DNA of 64,000 nucleotides from Sulfurospirillum deleyianum DSM 6946 (GTDB taxonomy: Bacteria; Campylobacterota; Campylobacteria; Campylobacterales; Sulfurospirillaceae). The first letter of the stretch is position 1, and the number at the start of each line of letters is the position of its first letter. Made by a program: the position numbers and the translations under genes. The DNA lies in the NCBI RefSeq assembly GCF_000024885.1, contig NC_013512.1, forward strand, positions 1,488,001 through 1,552,000. Direction: 5' to 3'. Of the stretch, positions 15,417 to 25,200 are shown in pieces. The notes under the pieces are model-generated. The model saw nothing but the letters and a program-made list of their open reading frames with translations, had not been told where the DNA came from and searched no databases.

Positions 15417-17167
15417 TGCTCAATCTTTTCCAAATGCGTCATTTGTTTGCTTTTCACCTCTTTATGCACATTTGTGACAGGCTTCACATGCGCATCACGC
15501 CCGTAGATAAAACTTTGCTCATCCACGATAACTTTGTAGGCTTTATTTAAAGTAAGCGCACGCTCTTTCGAGGGTAAGAGCAGATAAGAGATGTCATTTT
15601 TGAGCTTTTCTATCGCCTCTTTTTTGACCTTCCAATACGAATCTAAAACAATGTCAGGGTTTTCAAGTTTAGCAAGCAGCTCTTTTTCGATATTTTTTTC
15701 ATCTTTTTCCCACCCTTTGACAAAAAACTTCTCCATCACCTCGGTGTTATCCCTAAATTCATCACCAGCGTTGTTGTTTTTGAGGTAGCGGACATATTCG
15801 CTCTCACCACTTGGCAGGAGCATATCTTTGATATTTTTAAACCCTTTTTCACTCCAGTGGTACCATCCATCTTTGTGTGTACCTTTTTCAAATTTACGCT
15901 GATAGACAAAGGTACTATCCGCAATCGCTCCGATATTATTGTGACATCCCATACAAAAGAGTGTCTCTTCATAACTTTGCGGACGCAGTTCTCCTTTGCT
16001 ATCTTCAATGAATCCTTGATAATACCAACCGATTTTATTATTCAGCCCTCTTTCGATGTCACCTACATAGGTATCCACACTATCAGGAGAACTCTCTTTC
16101 TCTTTTAAGTCTTCCATGCCCGCATTGGAGAGTTGAAAGTAAGGATACCAGAAGAGTTTTTTACCATACCGTAGCTCTTTCATACGAGGAGCAAGAGCGA
16201 TGTCACCTTTGGCATCAATGTTGATGTAACGAACAGAGTGTAAAAACTCCGTATCTTTGGGGTAAAGCCCTGGGGCAATGAGGTAGTCGTTAGATTCAAG
16301 AAGTTTTTTCGCATGTCCTACGTAACTCATACTAAAGTTGGAGAGTTTAAGGCTTTGCGCATCATAACTAGGCTGTTTCCAGTTAAAAACGATTTCATCT
16401 GCCACGTCTAAGACGCCATTTTGGTTTAAATCCACACCGTAACGTTTTTCATCGACAGGCGAAATAGCAAGGCTTTTTTGTTTAATCAGCGATTCTACGA
16501 TAAGAAGATTGAGCGTATAGACTTCTTTATCGAAACGCCCGTTTTCATCTTCTTGAAAAGGCTTTGCAAGGCGAATGAGCACATCATCGGTACTACCATT
16601 TGTGGGCCAAAATGTACCTAAAAAAGGATAATACGCAAAGGCTCTCCAGCCCGTATACTCGCCACTAGGCGCTGTATCGAACCCTTCTTCATCAAAATGA
16701 AAGTAACAATCAGGCGTATACCCATCCCACACACCATTGGCATTAAAGTCCCACTCAGGTTTGAGGTGTTGAAGCTTTTCTGTCAAAATAATTTTGCCAT
16801 TTTTTTGGTAATTGTCTTCTCTGACATAGTTTAAAATTGCCTTATCACTGATGGCATTCACCGCTTTTGTACGGTCTAAAAAGAGATTACTCCAAGGATT
16901 TTTCAAAGCAGGGGCTGGAAAATCATACGCTCGTTGCAACTCATCATCGTACAAGGTGAAGTTAGGAACTTTGTTTTTCACATGGCAACTAAAACAGGGA
17001 TTGTGAAGAATGTTTGGGTTGTTATCATCTTCCGTTTTCGTGTAACACTGACTGGTAATATAGGCAGTTTCATTGTACAAATGGGTGTTTTTCAAATCAA
17101 TCTCTTCTGCGAAAAGCACGTTACATGTAAACAAAGAAACTATCAAACCATAGCTATATATCTGCAT
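15413..17167 (-). CDS. Exported dihaem c-type cytochrome-like protein of unknown function
   Basis: 584 residues with an N-terminal signal sequence (cleavage probably after LFA, about 20). Two CxxCH haem sites are visible: C58-F-S-C-H and FCMGCHNN near residue 410. Between them lie two Asp/Asn-rich loops (DFNANGVWDG and DLNQNGVLDV) like calcium-binding dockerin or EF-hand loops. I do not recognise the family. It is first in the operon with a NicO permease and DUF1007 protein, so a periplasmic redox step linked to metal transport is possible (inference). It is divergent from the PhoX-like gene with a 159-base gap. Confidence 0.72.
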   Translation of the reverse strand: MQIYSYGLIVSLFTCNVLFAEEIDLKNTHLYNETAYITSQCYTKTEDDNNPNILHNPCFSCHVKNKVPNFTLYDDELQRAYDFPAPALKNPWSNLFLDRTKAVNAISDKAILNYVREDNYQKNGKIILTEKLQHLKPEWDFNANGVWDGYTPDCYFHFDEEGFDTAPSGEYTGWRAFAYYPFLGTFWPTNGSTDDVLIRLAKPFQEDENGRFDKEVYTLNLLIVESLIKQKSLAISPVDEKRYGVDLNQNGVLDVADEIVFNWKQPSYDAQSLKLSNFSMSYVGHAKKLLESNDYLIAPGLYPKDTEFLHSVRYINIDAKGDIALAPRMKELRYGKKLFWYPYFQLSNAGMEDLKEKESSPDSVDTYVGDIERGLNNKIGWYYQGFIEDSKGELRPQSYEETLFCMGCHNNIGAIADSTFVYQRKFEKGTHKDGWYHWSEKGFKNIKDMLLPSGESEYVRYLKNNNAGDEFRDNTEVMEKFFVKGWEKDEKNIEKELLAKLENPDIVLDSYWKVKKEAIEKLKNDISYLLLPSKERALTLNKAYKVIVDEQSFIYGRDAHVKPVTNVHKEVKSKQMTHLEKIEQ

Positions 17168-17250
17168 TGAAAATCACTTTCTTAAACGTTATTTCGAAAA
17201 ATTCTAATCTTAAAAGGTTTCAATTTTATTACACACCTTTTATTAACAAA

Positions 17251-17283
17251 TGTCACACTTTTGTAATGGCTCTGTAATCAATT
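17251..17283 (+). promoter_or_regulatory. Pho-box-like triple direct repeat upstream of the PhoX-like gene
   Basis: Three 7-mers TGTCACA, TGTAATG and TGTAATC start at 17251, 17262 and 17273, each followed by a 4-base spacer, giving an exact 11-bp period. This is the architecture of the PhoB binding site (CTGTCAT repeats with 4-base spacers), and the first copy keeps TGTCA. It ends 44 bases before the start of a PhoX-family gene, so phosphate-starvation control is the natural reading. Confidence 0.55.
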
Positions 17284-17326
17284 ATTTTTAAAATGGGGGC
17301 TTCAATACCCCACAAAAAGGAAAACA

Positions 17327-19150
17327 ATGTCATATATCGGACTTAAAAGTACCGTTGCACTCTGTGCTGCTGGATTGGCTTTTACTGGCTGTACTGCCAC
17401 CACTGCGTCTTTACCTGCAGGCAAAGCGCACAATGAGGTCTATTTTAAACCCGTTAAAGCACCAATCAGCGATGCGGAGAAGAAAAAAATTAGCACTTCT
17501 GAAGAAATCGTCATCAATGGACAAACCCATAAAATTGCATGGCATACCATTGCACGAACAGGTCAAGTCTTGCCCAGTTTAGATGGCAAAACCACAGAGA
17601 TTTTTGGTCAAGTCAAAGATGAAATGGGCAAACCCATTAGCCATAAAGATGGAAGCCCTTTTGTCTGTAAAACCAGCAAAGATGGCTCAGGCCCTGATCA
17701 CACCACGCTTCATGAGTTAAATGGCAATCTTTTTGCCATCACCCAGTTTGAGTGCGGACCTGCTGCAATGTACATCTCAAGACTTGAAAAAACGGCTGAG
17801 GGTGGACTTAAAGCGGTTGCGACCAGCCATATCTCTCAAGCAGGGTATCACGGGGGTTGGGTACACTGTGCAGGTATGAAAACACCGTGGGGAAGCCATT
17901 TGGGAAGTGAAGAGTATGAAGCAAATGCCAGAGCCGTAGCCAAAGATGAATATTACTCTAATTACACACTCTACTTTAAAGAGGGTGAAAAAGCACTCAA
18001 TCCTTACTATTGGGGATGGATGCCAGAGGTAACCATCACAAACGATAAAGGTGACACAAAGTATGTCAAACACTACTCAATGGGTCGTTTTGCACATGAG
18101 TTAGGCTATGTTATGCCCGATGAAAAAACCGTTTATTTAACCGATGATGGTGTCAATGGTGCGCTGTTTATGTTTATTGCCGACAAAGAAAAAGATTTGA
18201 GTTCAGGTACCTTGTATTCGGCTAAATTAGAGCAAAAAAGTGACCTCAATGGTGGCTCTTTTGATATTAAGTGGATTAATTTAGGACGTGCCAATGATGC
18301 GCAAATGCGTAAATTTGTCGATAAAAAACTCTCCTTTGAAGATATGTTTGATGTTGCCAAAGATAATCACGGTCAATGTCCAGCCGATTTTCGTTCTGTC
18401 AATACCGCATGGGGAACCGAGTGTTTAAAACTTAAAACAGGCATGGGTCTGGTTGCTTCACGTTTAGAATCAAGACGCTATGCGGGTTATATGGGTGCGA
18501 CAACAGAGTTTAATAAAAAAGAGGGTATCACCTTCGATCCTAAACGCAATCAGCTCTACATTGCTATCAGCCGTATCTTATACGGTATGGAAGATTTTAA
18601 AAAGAGTGGAAAAGAGAGCAATGCGTATGACTTAGGTGGCGGTAACCATATCAAATTACCACGCAATGATTGTGGTGGTGTGTATAAACTTGCTATTACA
18701 GGTGGACAAAAAGACACGAGTGGCGTTACTATTGCTAGCAATATGATAGCGAGCAACTTTGTGGGCGAAGTGATGGGCGTGATGAAAACCTATCCAAAAG
18801 GAAGCGAATTTGATGGCAATAAATGTGCGATTGATGCCATTGCAGAGCCTGATAATTTGACCTTTATCAAGAGTTCCAATGTGCTCATCATCGGTGAAGA
18901 TACAGGCTTGCATCAGATCGATTATATTTGGGCGTATGATGTTGAAACCAAAAGCCTCACACGCATCTTAACCGCACCCTATGGTTCTGAGACCACTTCC
19001 CCGTTTTGGTATCCAAACATCGGTGGTAATGGCTACCTCACAACGGTCATTCAACACCCTTACGGTGAGAGTGATAAAGAGAAAAAAAGTTCACCTCAAG
19101 ACATCGAGTCGTGGATTGGTGTGATGGGACCTTTCCCTGCGTTTGAATAA
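17327..19150 (+). CDS. PhoX-like (DUF839) lipoprotein, probable alkaline phosphatase
   Basis: 607 residues. A signal peptide ends in the lipobox LAFTGC, so the protein is probably lipid-anchored. The body is DUF839/PhoX type: SGPDHTTLHELNGN, a GYHGGWVHCAGMKTPWGSHLG segment with EEYEAN, the HELGYV region, TDDGVNGALFMF, and a C-terminal AEPDNLTF and GEDTG block. PhoX enzymes are calcium/iron phosphatases that release phosphate from organic esters. Most are Tat-exported, so a Sec lipoprotein form is slightly unusual. Family assignment is firm; phosphatase activity is inferred. Confidence 0.85.
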   Translation: MSYIGLKSTVALCAAGLAFTGCTATTASLPAGKAHNEVYFKPVKAPISDAEKKKISTSEEIVINGQTHKIAWHTIARTGQVLPSLDGKTTEIFGQVKDEMGKPISHKDGSPFVCKTSKDGSGPDHTTLHELNGNLFAITQFECGPAAMYISRLEKTAEGGLKAVATSHISQAGYHGGWVHCAGMKTPWGSHLGSEEYEANARAVAKDEYYSNYTLYFKEGEKALNPYYWGWMPEVTITNDKGDTKYVKHYSMGRFAHELGYVMPDEKTVYLTDDGVNGALFMFIADKEKDLSSGTLYSAKLEQKSDLNGGSFDIKWINLGRANDAQMRKFVDKKLSFEDMFDVAKDNHGQCPADFRSVNTAWGTECLKLKTGMGLVASRLESRRYAGYMGATTEFNKKEGITFDPKRNQLYIAISRILYGMEDFKKSGKESNAYDLGGGNHIKLPRNDCGGVYKLAITGGQKDTSGVTIASNMIASNFVGEVMGVMKTYPKGSEFDGNKCAIDAIAEPDNLTFIKSSNVLIIGEDTGLHQIDYIWAYDVETKSLTRILTAPYGSETTSPFWYPNIGGNGYLTTVIQHPYGESDKEKKSSPQDIESWIGVMGPFPAFE

Positions 19151-19158
19151 ACGTCTAA

Positions 19159-19194
19159 AAGCTTAGGAAAATTTTTCCTAAGCTTGACTTTTTA
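19159..19194 (+). terminator. Intrinsic terminator after the PhoX-like gene
   Basis: AAGCTTAGGAAA at 19159-19170 pairs with TTTCCTAAGCTT at 19174-19185 around a 3-base loop, followed by GACTTTTTA. A palindrome copy (core at 19194) overlaps the T-rich tail and also lies just past the convergent cytosine deaminase gene. Confidence 0.75.
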
Positions 19195-19212
19195 CATGTA
19201 AAACATTATCCC

Positions 19213-19653
19213 TTATACGCCAATATCTTCATTCCATAGTTCTGGATTTTTTTCTATAAAAGCTTCCATCAGTTCACGGCATTTTGAATCGTTAAGCACT
19301 TCAACATCAACCCCTCTGGACTTCACGTACGCTTCTGGGCCACGAAAGGTTTGATTTTCACCAATGACCAACTTTGGAATGCCATAAAGCAAAATAGCCC
19401 CACTGCACATATCGCACGGCGATAAGGTCGAATAAAGCGTGGCGTTACGATAATCAGCTGCACTAAGCCGTCCCGCATTTTCCAAACAGTCCATCTCCGC
19501 ATGCAAGATAGCACTTCCTTTTTGCACCCTTTGGTTATGCCCACGCCCGACTATTTTACCGTCTATGACAAGTACTGAACCAATGGGTATGCCACCCTCA
19601 TCCAACCCCTTTTGCGCCTCTTCTATGGCTGCTTCTAAAAATTTATCCATCAT
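19213..19653 (-). CDS. Cytosine deaminase, yeast Fcy1 type
   Basis: 146 residues of the CDA-fold zinc deaminases. Zinc and catalytic residues: H51 and E53 in LHAEMD, C80 and C83 in LSPCDMC. The flanking text (GRGHNQRVQKGSA, LSPCDMCSGAILLYGIPK, VIGEN and a PELWNEDIG tail) closely follows yeast Fcy1 rather than TadA or guanine deaminase. It should convert cytosine to uracil in pyrimidine salvage. Single gene facing the PhoX-like gene. Confidence 0.82.
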   Translation of the reverse strand: MMDKFLEAAIEEAQKGLDEGGIPIGSVLVIDGKIVGRGHNQRVQKGSAILHAEMDCLENAGRLSAADYRNATLYSTLSPCDMCSGAILLYGIPKLVIGENQTFRGPEAYVKSRGVDVEVLNDSKCRELMEAFIEKNPELWNEDIGV

Positions 19654-19764
19654 TTTTGCCTTTTTGGTATCTTAGGTTGCTTTATATGATTATACGGAAA
19701 ATAAACTTTGAGGAATTAAGTTTTTATGTCTTTACATGTAATTCACAAAACACTCAATCTTCGC

Positions 19765-19770
19765 TATAAT
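19765..19770 (+). promoter_or_regulatory. TATAAT -10 box for the MNT/HEPN unit
   Basis: A consensus TATAAT ends 6 bases before the ATG at 19777. If used, transcription would begin at or beside that ATG, giving a leaderless message. A longer start at 19726 has an AGGA 11 bases upstream, so the alternative is that the box is chance. Confidence 0.35.
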
Positions 19771-19776
19771 TTTTTT

Positions 19777-20085
19777 ATGAAAAAAGAAACCATTCTTCAA
19801 CAGCTTAAAAGCATGAAAAATCATTATCTACCTGAGGGCTTTGTCATCGAGGGCTTATTTGGCTCTTATGCACGTGATGAAGCAGATGAAACAAGTGACA
19901 TCGACATTCTCATCGAAGCAAAACCATCCTTTGTCGAACGCTACGGCATCAGGTCAATTGAGCGCATCGAAGAAATCAAAAAAGAGATGAGTTCTGTTTT
20001 TGGCATTTCTGTTGATTTAGCCGATAAAACAGGTATGGGTAAAACCGCTCAAAAATTTATTATCGATAGAACGATTTATGTCTAA
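19777..20085 (+). CDS. mntA: Minimal nucleotidyltransferase (MntA-type antitoxin)
   Basis: 102 residues from the ATG at 19777. GLFGSYARDEADETSDIDIL is the GSx10DxD catalytic signature of the MNT fold. In MNT/HEPN toxin-antitoxin pairs this protein adenylylates the HEPN RNase and silences it. An in-frame ATG at 19726 with AGGA upstream adds 17 residues; I prefer 19777 because relatives start near here and the added residues come from a palindrome copy (LHV). The stop overlaps the start of the HEPN gene by 8 bases, typical for the pair. Confidence 0.8.
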   Translation: MKKETILQQLKSMKNHYLPEGFVIEGLFGSYARDEADETSDIDILIEAKPSFVERYGIRSIERIEEIKKEMSSVFGISVDLADKTGMGKTAQKFIIDRTIYV

Positions 20086-20438
20086 AGAAAGCATTAGTAA
20101 AATCTATCTCAATTCTTGAGAAGATAGAATATATAGAAGAAATCGTTTCAAATGCTGGCTCTATTACCAACGCTTTGCATGACTTAATGACCTATCGACC
20201 CGCTATTTTAATGCACTTAACTTCCATTGCTGAACAATTTGACAAACTCCGTAAATCTTCCAACAACACCTTTCTTGAGTATTTTGAAGCTGACGATCTT
20301 AAAGGTATTTACGATGTTAGAAATTACATCGCTCATGATTACGAAGGTGTAAATCTTGCTATTATTGAGTGGATTATCAGGCATATGTTGCCGAAGTTTA
20401 AAGAGCAGTGTATGAAGATTATTGAGGCAAAACCATAA
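20078..20438 (+). pseudogene. HEPN (HepT-type) toxin gene with a frameshift
   Basis: The natural start ATGTCTAAAGAA at 20078 reads MSKESISKIYLNS and hits TGA at 20117. Shifting +1 between about 20100 and 20115 continues as SILEKIEYIEEIV and on to the stop at 20438, giving about 120 residues of a DUF86/HEPN protein. The active motif RNYIAHDY (R-x4-H-x-Y) is intact. The downstream frame alone has only a TTG at 20175 as a weak start. Options are an inactivated toxin, programmed frameshifting or a sequence error. The neighbouring antitoxin gene looks intact. Confidence 0.72.
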
Positions 20439-20523
20439 AAATTTTAGCTAGATAATGATTTAAAAAGTAGCCTGTCACCTTTATTGGATTAATTTTTCTA
20501 AATGCAAAAAAATGAAATTTCAG

Positions 20524-20541
20524 AAAGTTAAAAGTTTAGCC
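20524..20541 (+). repeat. Dispersed 18-bp motif, copy A
   Basis: AAAGTTAAAAGTTTAGCC lies between the HEPN remnant and dinD. It is identical to copy B (33901-33918) and close to inverted copies C (38952-38969) and D (56258-56276). All four lie in or at the edge of accessory gene blocks. The nature of the motif is unknown. Confidence 0.55.
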
Positions 20542-20632
20542 TAGACCCTTTTTATTTCCAAAAGAATATGGAAGATTTAATTAAAAGTCATTATGGTAAA
20601 ATGCAACTAAACACTTAATCATGGAGAAAATT

Positions 20633-21442
20633 ATGGCAGAACTCACTTTGTTTGACATTGAAAATGTTGATAATGATCAATTTGAACTATCTTGCCATCA
20701 AAATGGAATTAGGTATTGGTTGGCATCTGAATTAGCAAACATGCTAGGTTATACAGAGTATAAAACTTTTTTGAAAAGTATCAATAAGGCTATGACAGTT
20801 TGCACTAGTTTAAATATGCAGATTATTTCACACTTTATTCCTCTTGCAAATAATGACTTTAAATTAACTCGCTTCGCATGCTTTTTAATTACAATGAATG
20901 CTGATATAAAAAAAGAAAAGGTCGCCAAAGCACAGATTTATTTTGCTTCATTAGCTGATGCTATTAGTGAATTAATGCAAGCTGAACAAATTGAACGAAT
21001 TGAAATTAGAGAAGAATTAACAAATAAGAATAAGTCCCTAGCTGCTACAGCAAATATGGCCGGAGTTGAAAATTATGCGTTATTTAATAATGCAGGATAT
21101 ATGGGTATGTATAATATGAGTTTTAATGACCTTAAAAAAGTTAAAGGAATAGAAGGAACAACAAAAAGCCCTCTTGATTTTATGGGTAAACGTGAATTAG
21201 CTGCAAATTTATTTAGAATATCAGAGACAGAAGCAAAGATCAAGTCCGATCATATATATGGTCAAAAAAACTTAGAGAATACTGCTAAAGAAGTTGGTAA
21301 AAAAGTGCGAAATATTATGATAGATAATGACGGTGTTAGACCTGAAATGTTAGCAAGACAAGTTGCTTTAAGTGATGTGAAAAAAAATATCAAAAAAGTT
21401 GAGAAAGATTATAACAAGATAGATAATAACAAAAAAAAATAA
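20633..21442 (+). CDS. dinD: DinD-like DNA-damage-inducible protein
   Basis: 269 residues from ATG 20633, preferred to the in-frame ATG at 20621 because GGAG lies 6 bases before it. An N-terminal BRO/antirepressor-like domain (YWLASELANMLGYTEYKTFL) is followed by FNNAGYMGMYNM, LDFMGKRELAANLFRISETE and EVGKKVR, matching E. coli DinD along its length. DinD inhibits RecA filaments in the SOS response. I see no clear LexA box. The gene is more AT-rich than its neighbours and sits with an MNT/HEPN unit, suggesting acquisition. Confidence 0.85.
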   Translation: MAELTLFDIENVDNDQFELSCHQNGIRYWLASELANMLGYTEYKTFLKSINKAMTVCTSLNMQIISHFIPLANNDFKLTRFACFLITMNADIKKEKVAKAQIYFASLADAISELMQAEQIERIEIREELTNKNKSLAATANMAGVENYALFNNAGYMGMYNMSFNDLKKVKGIEGTTKSPLDFMGKRELAANLFRISETEAKIKSDHIYGQKNLENTAKEVGKKVRNIMIDNDGVRPEMLARQVALSDVKKNIKKVEKDYNKIDNNKKK

Positions 21443-21532
21443 TATCAAGAAGATAGTTATCGCTCTATCTCCATCTATGTTGGAAAGAGTTCAAAATTAA
21501 CTTTTATATGTAAAATTATATTTTTTCTATTA

Positions 21533-22225
21533 CTATCCTAAAAACCTCTCCACATCCCCAACGATCTCATCCACCGCCTCAGTCGCCTTTTTATACAACA
21601 CTTTCGTATAAACCCGCTCATTAATAGCATCACTTTTCTCTAAATTATTGAGAATGGAATGCTTTACATGTAAAGCAAAATGATCCATCGCTATGACGTT
21701 TCCGCTTGAGCCGATGATGACAAGAAACTGGCAATCCTCCATCGCTTCATAGAGGTGTTCGTACATGGGAGCGGCTTCGCCGAAGAAGACGATGTCGGGA
21801 CGAAAGGAGCCGCCGCAGTTTTTACATGTAAAGGTTCTTTCTTGCTTGGCGTAGCCAATAATTTGTGTTGCGCCGCACTGTTCACAACGAAGGCGTGGTA
21901 AAAAGCCGTGCAAATGTAGCACGTCTTTGCAGCCTGCTCGCTCGAACAAATCGTCCACATTTTGGGTGATGATGTCGATGTCATTTGGGTAACATTCTTG
22001 AAGTTTAGCAAGGGCGTAGTGTGCGGTATTAGGTTTTACAGAGGTGAGTTGTTCACGTCTAGCATCGTAAAATGCTAAGGTGTTTTCACGATTCCAGCTC
22101 AAACACCCTGCCTGACAAATCTCCTCGATGCGGTACTTCTCCCACAACCCATCCGCATCTCGAAACGTAGAAAGCCCACTCTCCGCACTGATGCCAGCTC
22201 CTGAGAAAATGACCACCTTTGCCAT
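21533..22225 (-). CDS. cobB: Sir2-family NAD-dependent protein deacylase
   Basis: 230 residues. FSGAGISAESGLSTFRD (7-23) binds NAD, IITQNVDDLFERAG and LHLHG carry the catalytic region, and CEQC with CKNC form the zinc site. It removes acetyl or succinyl groups from lysines using NAD. It lies 12 bases after metH on the same strand, so the two are probably cotranscribed. Two iterated palindromes fall inside: one reads LHVK, the other encodes FTCK and includes a zinc-ligand cysteine. Confidence 0.9.
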   Translation of the reverse strand: MAKVVIFSGAGISAESGLSTFRDADGLWEKYRIEEICQAGCLSWNRENTLAFYDARREQLTSVKPNTAHYALAKLQECYPNDIDIITQNVDDLFERAGCKDVLHLHGFLPRLRCEQCGATQIIGYAKQERTFTCKNCGGSFRPDIVFFGEAAPMYEHLYEAMEDCQFLVIIGSSGNVIAMDHFALHVKHSILNNLEKSDAINERVYTKVLYKKATEAVDEIVGDVERFLG

Positions 22226-22237
22226 GAAAAACTCCTC

Positions 22238-25200
22238 TTAGACGTTAAAGTAAAGCGCCTCTTTGTGGTGCATCACAATCGCTGTGGTACTTTGTTCGGG
22301 GTGAATCTGAAACGTCTCACTAAGCTCAATCCCAAACTCTTCAGGCTTGAGCAAATCAAAAATCACTCTGGTGTCTTCCAAATTTGGACACGCAGGATAG
22401 CCAAAAGAGTAACGACACCCGTGGTAGCGTTTCATCTGCACATCACGCAAACTATGCCCTTCATGCTGGGCTACGCCTAAGTCTAGGCGTATTTGCTTGT
22501 GTACGATTTCGGCGAGTGCTTCGGCAAGTTCCACCCCTAAACCATGCACAAAAAAGTACTCCTTAAAATTGCCCGCATCGTACAACTCTTTTTCATACGC
22601 TGAAAACTTCGCCCCAGCACTCACACACGTCAGCGCTAAAACATCGTGACGATCAGGAGCGATAAAGTCGCTCAAACTTCGGTAGGGATTTCTATTTTGA
22701 CGAGGGAAATCAAAGGTTTTAAGCGCCCGTTTGGCAACCACGTCGACGCGCTCACGACACACCTGTTCCTTACTAAAGTACCCCTCACTCTCATCAAAAA
22801 GATAGAGTTTATTTTCATGTGAGCGTGCGGGGTAATACCCGTAAATGAGGGTTGGCTCAAACAACCCTAAGCGCTCAATATCCGCTTTGACACGCTCATA
22901 GGTCGGATAAAGCACCTCATCGAGTTGCTTTTGCTTCTCTTCTTTGCTTTGCCCTTTGCCACTGTAGCCCCAACGTTGCGCAAAAAGGATTTTGTGGTTG
23001 ATCCACGAGTACGCCAACTCTTTCACGTCCGTTTTTAACACCCGTCTACCCCAAAATGGCGGTGTGGGGATTTTTAGCTCACGGCTTGGCATTTTAATCT
23101 CAGAAAACGGTGGTATTTCTTTGGTTTCTTTGTTGGCTCTTACGACCGCATTTTCTAAGACTTTACGCCCAAAATCGGTATCGTAATTTTTCGCCTCGAT
23201 GCGACTCATCGCCGTTATGCCCTCAAAGGCATCTTTACAGTAAAAAATGGGTCCTTCATAAATGGGACGGCAAAAGTCTTCCACAAAGTTATCGGTCAGC
23301 GCCGCACCGCCCAAAATAACAGGAATATTAAGACCCATCTTCTGCATCGCTTCTAGGTTTTCTTTCATGACATTGGTCGATTTCACCAAAAGCCCGCTCA
23401 TACCGATGGCATCGGCTTTATGCTCTTTCAGCGCTTCTAAAAACTGCTCCAAATCCGCCTTAATACCGATGTTCACGACCTTAAAACCGTTGTTACTTAG
23501 AATGATATCCACAAGGTTTTTCCCCACGTCATGCACATCACCCTTCACCGTTCCAATAATCAACGTCGTGGTGGTACTTTTTTCTGTTTTTGGTAAATAC
23601 GGTTGCAAATAATCCACCGAAGCTTTCATCACTTCAGCCGATTGAAGCACAAAAGGCAGCTGCATCTTTCCACTTCCAAAAAGCTCTCCCACCACCTTCA
23701 TCGCATCAATTAAAATCTCATTGACAATGACTTCTGCGGCAATTTCCTCTTTTGCGGTAGGCAAGAGAGCAAGCATGCGCTCTTTATCGCCATCAATGAG
23801 CAAGGTGGCAATTTTTTCTTTCGTGCTCATCGCAAGATATGCGGCGTCACTCTCGTCTTTGTTCTCCACCACACCTTCAAAATGCGAAATAAATTTAAAA
23901 AGTGGGTCACCCTCTTCCCTTCGATTAAAGAGTAAGTCTTCACACACTTTTTTATCAATATCGCTAATTTTGTGCATCGGAAGCGTGTTTTTAACATTCA
24001 CAATCGCCATGCTTAAACCCGCTTCCACACAGTGGTGCAAAAAGACAGAGTTTAGGTATTCACGAGCGTGTTTGGCTAAACCAAAAGAGATATTCGAGAT
24101 GCCCAAAACAAAGCCCACCTCAGGGTGCATCGCGTGAAATTCACGTATCGCTTCGATGGTTTCAATCGCCGCCGTGTGGTACTCAGCGTCTCCACTGCCT
24201 ACCGTAAACGTAAGTAAGTCAAAGACCAAATCCCCTGCGTTAATGCCATGCTTTGTGGTCGCAAGCTGAAAAATGCGCTCCGCAATCGCTACTTTTTGCG
24301 CTTTGGTTTTTGCCATGCCTTGCTCGTCGATGGTGAGGCACACCAACGCACACCCAAAGCGCTTGGCCAAAGAGCAGACTTTGTCAAACTTTTCAATGCC
24401 ATCTTCAAGATTTACAGAGTTAATAATAGGCTTCGAGCCAATCAATTTTAAGGCACATTCTAATGCTGGAACTTGCGTGGTATCAGGCATAAGTGGTAAA
24501 AGAATTTTTTGAACATAGCGTCCCACAACTGCTGTGGTATCTTTGATCTCATCTCGTCCTGCAAAGCCCACACTCACATCAATCCCATGTGCGCCACTGC
24601 GTACTTGTTGCTGTGCCACGCTGAGCGTGCCATCGTAATCTTCCGCCAATAAAAGTTCACGAAACGCTTTTGAGCCTGTGGCGTTGCTTCGCTCGCCGAT
24701 GAGAAAAGGAGCTGGGTCTTGCTTGAGCGCTCTTACTTCAAAAAGAGAAGCGATACTTCTAGCCATTTCACCCTGAGGTGCAAGCAGTTTTTTCCCCTCT
24801 ACCCGTTTAGAGAGTTCTAAAATATGCTGAGGCGTTGTTCCACAACATCCCCCCAAAATAGCAACCCCTGCAATTTGCGTAAATTTTTCTTGAAGCTCTG
24901 CAAACTCACGAGGTCCCATCGGATAAAAGGTATAGCCTCCCCTATTTTGAGGCAGTCCTGCATTGGCATGGACACTGATGGGCTTTGACCAAACGGAACT
25001 AAGCGTTTTGACATGCTTTTCAACCTGCTCAGGCCCTGTACCACAGTTAAAGCCTAAACTCATAATATCAAACGGTTCAAGGATAGTCGCTATCGTTGTC
25101 GCATCGGTTCCAATAAGCATTGTGCCACTGAGTTCTATGGTCACGGAAACCATCACGGGAAGCTTTACATGTAAAGATGTTTGAGCATCAAAAATGGCGT

